Source: Burkholderiales bacterium
Lineage (GTDB): Bacteria; Pseudomonadota; Gammaproteobacteria; Burkholderiales; WYBJ01
Assembly: GCA_020848435.1 (NCBI GenBank)
Contig: JADLAC010000023.1
Coordinates: 1 to 36,228 of the forward strand
Direction of reading: 5' to 3'
DNA: 36,228 nucleotides
Part shown: positions 32,150-36,228 of the stretch, piece after piece
Position numbering within the stretch: the first letter of the stretch is position 1
Layout: the number at the start of each line of letters is the position of its first letter
Notes under the pieces: generated by a model
Told to the model about the DNA's origin: nothing
Seen by the model: the letters and a program-made list of their open reading frames with translations, nothing else
Database searches by the model: none
Position numbers and translations under genes: made by a program

Positions 32150-34492
32150 GTGGCGAGCAGCAGCAGGATCAGCATTATCGGCGGTGGACCAGCGGGCCTG
32201 TACTTTGCAGCGCTGTCGAAGAAGACGTGGCCGGCTTCGCAGGTCGACGTCTACGACCACGCTGAGTCGGGCGGCGGTTGCGGCCTCGGACTCGATCAGC
32301 ACACGCTCGAAACACTAGCGCCGCACGACAGCAAGGTATTCGAGCAGCTGCGCGCTACGGCCTTCTGTACGCAGACCGTCGAGGTCAGACGGAATGGGCG
32401 CACCGTCCGATCGCTTGGCGAGCCGTTCTGTGGGTGGTCGCGCACGGCGCTGCTCGACATTCTGCGGGAGCGCGCGCACGAGCTTGGCGCGCGCGTATGC
32501 AATCGCAACATCGAAGATATCGAGGTGCTCGCAGATTCGGACCTTATCGTCGTCGCCGATGGCAGCCGGTCGAGTATACGCTCGCGGTACGCGCATCACT
32601 TTCAGCCGAGCACCGATGTGCGCCCCAACAAGTTCCTCTGGCTCAGCTCGACCGCGCGACTCGATGCTTATAGCTATTTCTTCTTCGACACGCAGCACGG
32701 TACAATCGCTGCGCGGGCGTATCCATACGACTCAAGATATTCCAATTGGATAGTCGAAGTGCCCGAGTCGGTGTGGCGCGCCAGCGGCTTGCACGAGATG
32801 AGCGCGGCTGGCACGCTCGCGGCGCTCGAAGGCATGCTGGAGAGTGCTCTAGAAGGGCAGCGACTGATCGGTGATGGCTCGGGCTGGCGCAGCTTAGAGG
32901 CGCTCAGCACGAAGACGTGGGTGCTTGGCAAGGCAGTTCTTGTCGGAGGCGCGAAGGCAACCATCCATTACGCGCATAGCTCCGGATTCGCACAGGCGAT
33001 CGGGGATGCGGTCGCGCTTCGCGACGCGCTCGTCAAGAGCGATACGATCGAGACGGCACTCGCGCTGTACGACAGTGCGCGGCACGAAGACATCGGTAGG
33101 ATCCGGCATGCCGCGGATTTCGCGCTCGCGCCTTTCGAACATGCTGCGCGGTATCGTACGCTCAGCGACGAGCAATTCGCTTTCGGCGTGCTGTCTCGAT
33201 CCGGCAAGCTCGGCTGGGACGATCTCGAGCGCCGTGACCCGCAATTCATCGCGAAAGTCCGCGCCAGTTTTGCCCGCAAGGCACGTGAACAAGGCATGGA
33301 GGTGGACACGATTGACCCTCCGATGCCGATGTTCACGCCGCTGCGGCTGCGCGAGCTGGTACTGGAGAATCGTGTCGTCGTGTCGCCGATGGACCAGTAT
33401 GCGGCCGTGGATGGTATGCCCAACGACTGGCACCTGGTACATCTTGGCAGCCGCGCCGTCGGGGGCGCGGGTCTTCTGTGCGTCGAGATGACGTGTCCCT
33501 CGCCCGAGGCGCGCATTTCCCCAGGATGCACCGGTTTGTGGAACGAAGCGCAGCGTGACGCCTTCGCACACATCGTCTCCTTTTGCCATGCTCATTCGCG
33601 CGCGAAAATCTGCCTCCAACTCGGCCATGCCGGACGCAAGGGATCGACGCAGCTTGCTTGGCAGCGCATCGACCATCCACTTCCTGAGAGCAACTGGCCG
33701 CTCATTGCTCCCTCGCCGCTTCCGTATTTGGATGGCGTCTCCCAGGTCCCTCGCGAGATGGACCGCGGCGACATGGATAAGGTGGTCGCCGATTTCGTTC
33801 GAGCGACCCGCTATGCGGACCAGGCAGGCTTCGACATGCTCGAGCTTCACATGGCACACGGCTATTTGTTAGCTAGCTTCATCTCGCCGCTCACGAACAG
33901 ACGGCGCGACGAATACGGCGGCCCGATCGAGAACCGCATGCGCTTCCCGCTCGAAGTATTTCGTGCGTGCCGGGCGGCCTGGCCTCGGGCGAGGCCCATG
34001 TCTGTGCGCATTTCAGCAACCGACTGGGTGCCTGGCGGACTCTCCACGGCCGATCTCATCGCGCTCGCCCGTATGCTCAAGGATGCCGGTTGTGACGTGA
34101 TCGATTGTTCGGCCGGGCAGACGGTGGCAAAGCAGAAGACGCCGTACGGCCCCGCTTACCAAAGCCCATACGCGGACCTCGTTCGCAATGAAGTCGGCAT
34201 CGCGACGATCACGGTGGGCGCTGTGACGACGCCCGACGAAGTCAACGCGCTCCTCGCGGCGGGCAAAGCAGATTTGGTCGCCCTTGCGCGTCCGCACCTC
34301 ACGAATCCCTATTTCACGCTGCACGCGGCACTCAAGTACCAGTATGCGCCGCAATACTGGCCGCCAGAGTACTTCTTCGGCCGTGCCCAGGTCATGCGGT
34401 CGCCCGAGGCGAGCCGTCCGACCAAGAGCGCCGCGTTCTGTGCACCGCGCGGCAGTCAGCCCAACACCCACGAATCGGGAGGTTCTCGATGA
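32150..34492 (+). CDS. Fused FAD monooxygenase/old yellow enzyme (anthraniloyl-CoA or salicylyl-CoA type)
   Basis: This 780-residue fusion has an N-terminal flavin monooxygenase (about 1-385) with the FAD motif IIGGGPAGLYFA and the GDAVALRDAL block. The C-terminal old-yellow-enzyme/NADH:flavin oxidoreductase domain (about 393-760) has PLRLRELVLENRVVVSPM, QLGHAGRKG, LHMAHGYLLASF and NRRRDEYGG. This order and length match 2-aminobenzoyl-CoA monooxygenase/reductase of Azoarcus and the bifunctional salicylyl-CoA 5-hydroxylase/oxidoreductase of Burkholderiales. Both hydroxylate an aromatic CoA ester; the former then reduces the ring. Which substrate applies is not decided by sequence. Translation starts at GTG 32150 behind AAGAAAGG. 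The stop overlaps the next ATG by four bases. Confidence 0.92.
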   Translation: MASSSRISIIGGGPAGLYFAALSKKTWPASQVDVYDHAESGGGCGLGLDQHTLETLAPHDSKVFEQLRATAFCTQTVEVRRNGRTVRSLGEPFCGWSRTALLDILRERAHELGARVCNRNIEDIEVLADSDLIVVADGSRSSIRSRYAHHFQPSTDVRPNKFLWLSSTARLDAYSYFFFDTQHGTIAARAYPYDSRYSNWIVEVPESVWRASGLHEMSAAGTLAALEGMLESALEGQRLIGDGSGWRSLEALSTKTWVLGKAVLVGGAKATIHYAHSSGFAQAIGDAVALRDALVKSDTIETALALYDSARHEDIGRIRHAADFALAPFEHAARYRTLSDEQFAFGVLSRSGKLGWDDLERRDPQFIAKVRASFARKAREQGMEVDTIDPPMPMFTPLRLRELVLENRVVVSPMDQYAAVDGMPNDWHLVHLGSRAVGGAGLLCVEMTCPSPEARISPGCTGLWNEAQRDAFAHIVSFCHAHSRAKICLQLGHAGRKGSTQLAWQRIDHPLPESNWPLIAPSPLPYLDGVSQVPREMDRGDMDKVVADFVRATRYADQAGFDMLELHMAHGYLLASFISPLTNRRRDEYGGPIENRMRFPLEVFRACRAAWPRARPMSVRISATDWVPGGLSTADLIALARMLKDAGCDVIDCSAGQTVAKQKTPYGPAYQSPYADLVRNEVGIATITVGAVTTPDEVNALLAAGKADLVALARPHLTNPYFTLHAALKYQYAPQYWPPEYFFGRAQVMRSPEASRPTKSAAFCAPRGSQPNTHESGGSR

Positions 34493-35328
34493 TCATCGAT
34501 GCCCGCTGCCGGCCGCCTACGAAGGAGTTCCAGGCGGTCTTCAAGGGACCTGCGCTGTCCTACATCATGAGCCGGTCAGGTCGTTTCCCCGATCCTGCGT
34601 CGCATGTCGAAGGATCCGTGGAGTTGTACTTCAAGGAAATGGAAGCGGCCAATATCACGACCGCAGTAGCGGTAGGGCGTGTGCTGCCGGGCCGAGCCGG
34701 CGCGGTGAGTAACGACCACATAGCCGAACTTTGTCGTGCTTATCCGGGTCGCATCGTCGGAGTTGGTGGCGTCGACCCGACGGGGCAGGTGCACGATCCG
34801 CGAGCGGAGGTGGAACGTTGTATCACGGGTCTCGGGCTGAAAGGGGTCATTATCGAGCCGGGCGCAACGGCAAAGCCAGTCGCATTCGACGACGCGAGCC
34901 TTGATCCAATCTATGACGCGTGCGCTCGGCTCAACGCGCCAGTGTTTCTTCTGACCGGCCCGTTTTCGGGGCCGACACTCAGCCATACACATCCTTCATC
35001 AATCGAAAACGTAGCACAAAAATTCAGGAAGCTCTCCATCGTTTGCGCTCACGGCTGCTGGCCTTATGTTACCGAAGCGCTGGGCGTCGCCGTTCGCTGC
35101 CGCAATGTGTTTATCTCGCCCGATATCTATATTTTCCGCGGCGGTGGTGACGCTTATGTTCAGGAACTCCAACATCGATCGTTGCAGGACCAGTTTCTCT
35201 TCGCGACGGCGTACCCACTTGCGCCAATGCAAGAGTACGTGGAGGCGTTCCTCCGCCTGCCGATTAGCGAGGCGGTGATGGAGAAAGTGCTTTACAAGAA
35301 CGCGCAACGCGTGCTGTCGCTGGCGTAA
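34489..35328 (+). CDS. Amidohydrolase-fold protein lacking the usual metal ligands
   Basis: The 279-residue product has the plan of amidohydrolase-2/ACMSD-like TIM barrels: MIIDARCRPP at the first strand, GLGLKGVIIEPGA in mid-barrel, VCAHGCWPY with His188, and a C-terminal NAQRVLSL. The first-strand HxH metal motif is replaced by ARCR. The late Asp expected in FGTDYP-type motifs is alanine (FATAYP, Ala241). The protein may use a different metal set or none. It overlaps the monooxygenase stop by ATGA and so belongs to the same transcript. A ring-opening, decarboxylation or hydrolysis step is possible but not shown. Confidence 0.85.
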   Translation: MIIDARCRPPTKEFQAVFKGPALSYIMSRSGRFPDPASHVEGSVELYFKEMEAANITTAVAVGRVLPGRAGAVSNDHIAELCRAYPGRIVGVGGVDPTGQVHDPRAEVERCITGLGLKGVIIEPGATAKPVAFDDASLDPIYDACARLNAPVFLLTGPFSGPTLSHTHPSSIENVAQKFRKLSIVCAHGCWPYVTEALGVAVRCRNVFISPDIYIFRGGGDAYVQELQHRSLQDQFLFATAYPLAPMQEYVEAFLRLPISEAVMEKVLYKNAQRVLSLA

Positions 35329-35405
35329 ACGTCGCGCGACGTTCCTGCACTAGCAGTCGAGCGTCGCCCACAGCATGCCGATGGACGAGCTCGGCAGGAA
35401 CCGCG

Positions 35406-36228
35406 ATGACCGACATTCCGTTTACCCAGATCGCGATCGATGATCTGAAACTGAAATCAAGACGCGCGTACACTGACATCGCGGAAGGGCAGATGCATTA
35501 CCGCGTCCATGGGGAAGGCAGGGCACTGCTGCTGCTTCACATGGCTGGGTCTTCCTCGGACGAATTTAGTAGGCTGATGCCGCTTCTTTCTGGGTGCTGC
35601 AAGGCGTACGCGCCCGATCTGCTGGGCTTTGGCGAATCCGACATGCCGCCTGCCGCGTACGAGATTCCCGACCACGCCCGCACGGTCATCAGCTTCATGG
35701 ATTCGCTTGGCATACGCAAGGCGAGCATCCTCGGTCATCACGCAGCTGCGTCGATCGCCGTAGAGATCGCGGTAAGCTCGCCCGAGCGCGTGGAGGCCCT
35801 GATCCTTTCAGCTATGCCATGCACGCGGGATCCCGCCGAGCGTCTGGCGCGGATTAACTCACGGTATATGCGGCGTGTGGAAGTCTCCTGGGACGGCTCG
35901 CACCTGATGGAGTACTGGGCGCGAGCGAATCGGTTCGGTGAGTCCGTCCAGGTGTGCAACGAACGCGCGCTCGATTATTTCAAAGCTGGACCGCGGGGCG
36001 AGGAATTGCACTGGGCAGGTGCGCGCTACCACGTACTGCCAAAACTCTCGTCGCTAAGGTGCCCGACATTGCTGCTGTGCGGGAGCAAAGACTGGATGCT
36101 GCCCGGCTCGCACGTCGCAAAGCAGGAGCTGCCCGACAGCGAGCTGGTGATAATTGAAGGCGCAACGGTGATCATGAACCGCGAGGTGCCGAAGGAGGTG
36201 GCGGCAGCGGTGCTTCCGTTTCTTCAGA
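35406..36228 (+). CDS. Alpha/beta hydrolase-fold protein, 3' end beyond window
   Basis: From ATG 35406 the frame stays open to the window edge (274 codons), so the gene is partial but nearly complete. The alpha/beta hydrolase plan is clear: LLLLHMAGSSSDEFSRLMPLL with the HxG oxyanion region, APDLLGFGESDMP, the nucleophile elbow ILGHHAAASIAVE, and acid Asp229 in LLCGSKDWMLP. At the elbow the nucleophile position reads His112 instead of Ser. Near the end the usual catalytic His is absent (EGATVIMNREVP). Thus two of three catalytic residues differ from the norm, although GHH-type elbows recur in this superfamily. It follows the amidohydrolase gene by 77 bases. Confidence 0.87.
   Translation, partial: MTDIPFTQIAIDDLKLKSRRAYTDIAEGQMHYRVHGEGRALLLLHMAGSSSDEFSRLMPLLSGCCKAYAPDLLGFGESDMPPAAYEIPDHARTVISFMDSLGIRKASILGHHAAASIAVEIAVSSPERVEALILSAMPCTRDPAERLARINSRYMRRVEVSWDGSHLMEYWARANRFGESVQVCNERALDYFKAGPRGEELHWAGARYHVLPKLSSLRCPTLLLCGSKDWMLPGSHVAKQELPDSELVIIEGATVIMNREVPKEVAAAVLPFLQ

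Overview
The window is GC-rich chromosomal DNA, almost certainly from a betaproteobacterium of the order Burkholderiales. Three things suggest this: the fliC-flaG-fliD-fliS-fliT-fliK order, four Bug/TctC-type periplasmic binding proteins (a family strongly expanded in Bordetella and Cupriavidus relatives), and the codon use. No tRNA, rRNA, CRISPR array or complete insertion sequence was found. The first and last genes lie at the window edges, and the last one is cut.

Layout. (1) 17-10050: two diguanylate cyclases, then a compact filament cluster fliC, flaG, fliD, fliS, fliT-like, fliK-like, a stand-alone FlhB C-domain protein and the c-di-GMP flagellar brake ycgR. The cluster therefore has c-di-GMP makers upstream and a c-di-GMP receptor at its end. 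(2) 10343-15398: a ParD/ParE-type toxin-antitoxin pair, a glutathionyl-hydroquinone reductase, a minus-strand pair of cNMP-domain patatin phospholipase and sirtuin, and a flavin reductase. (3) 15802-19956: a hybrid sensor kinase with a Bug receptor 62 bp behind it, then a small exported protein of unknown function. (4) 20034-23216: a 1060-residue UvrD-like helicase with ankyrin repeats and a tail built from 11-bp tandem repeats. (5) 23463-27065: an Asp/Glu-racemase/maleate-isomerase family enzyme facing a DUF1028 protein and two Bug receptors. (6) 27190-28412: a small decay zone with a hipA fragment, a vapBC pair broken by a frameshift in each gene, and REP-like hairpins. (7) 28413-36228: a divergent catabolic locus. 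A TetR regulator heads the minus-strand arm (CoA-transferase, MaoC dehydratase, RidA-like protein, Bug receptor). A fused FAD monooxygenase/old-yellow-enzyme protein of the anthraniloyl/salicylyl-CoA type heads the plus-strand arm, followed by an amidohydrolase-fold and an alpha/beta-hydrolase-fold protein. A 20-bp near-palindrome in the 48-bp divergent gap is the likely operator.

How the parts may work together. In region 7 the natural reading is uptake of an aromatic acid (Bug), activation by CoA transfer (CaiB family), dearomatisation by the fused monooxygenase/reductase, and further breakdown by MaoC, RidA-like and two hydrolase-fold proteins. Both hydrolase-fold proteins lack the usual catalytic or metal-binding residues, so the lower pathway may use unusual chemistry. 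This locus and the helicase-ankyrin protein are the best candidates for undescribed biology. Everything was read by eye from sequence and translations; no database search was run.
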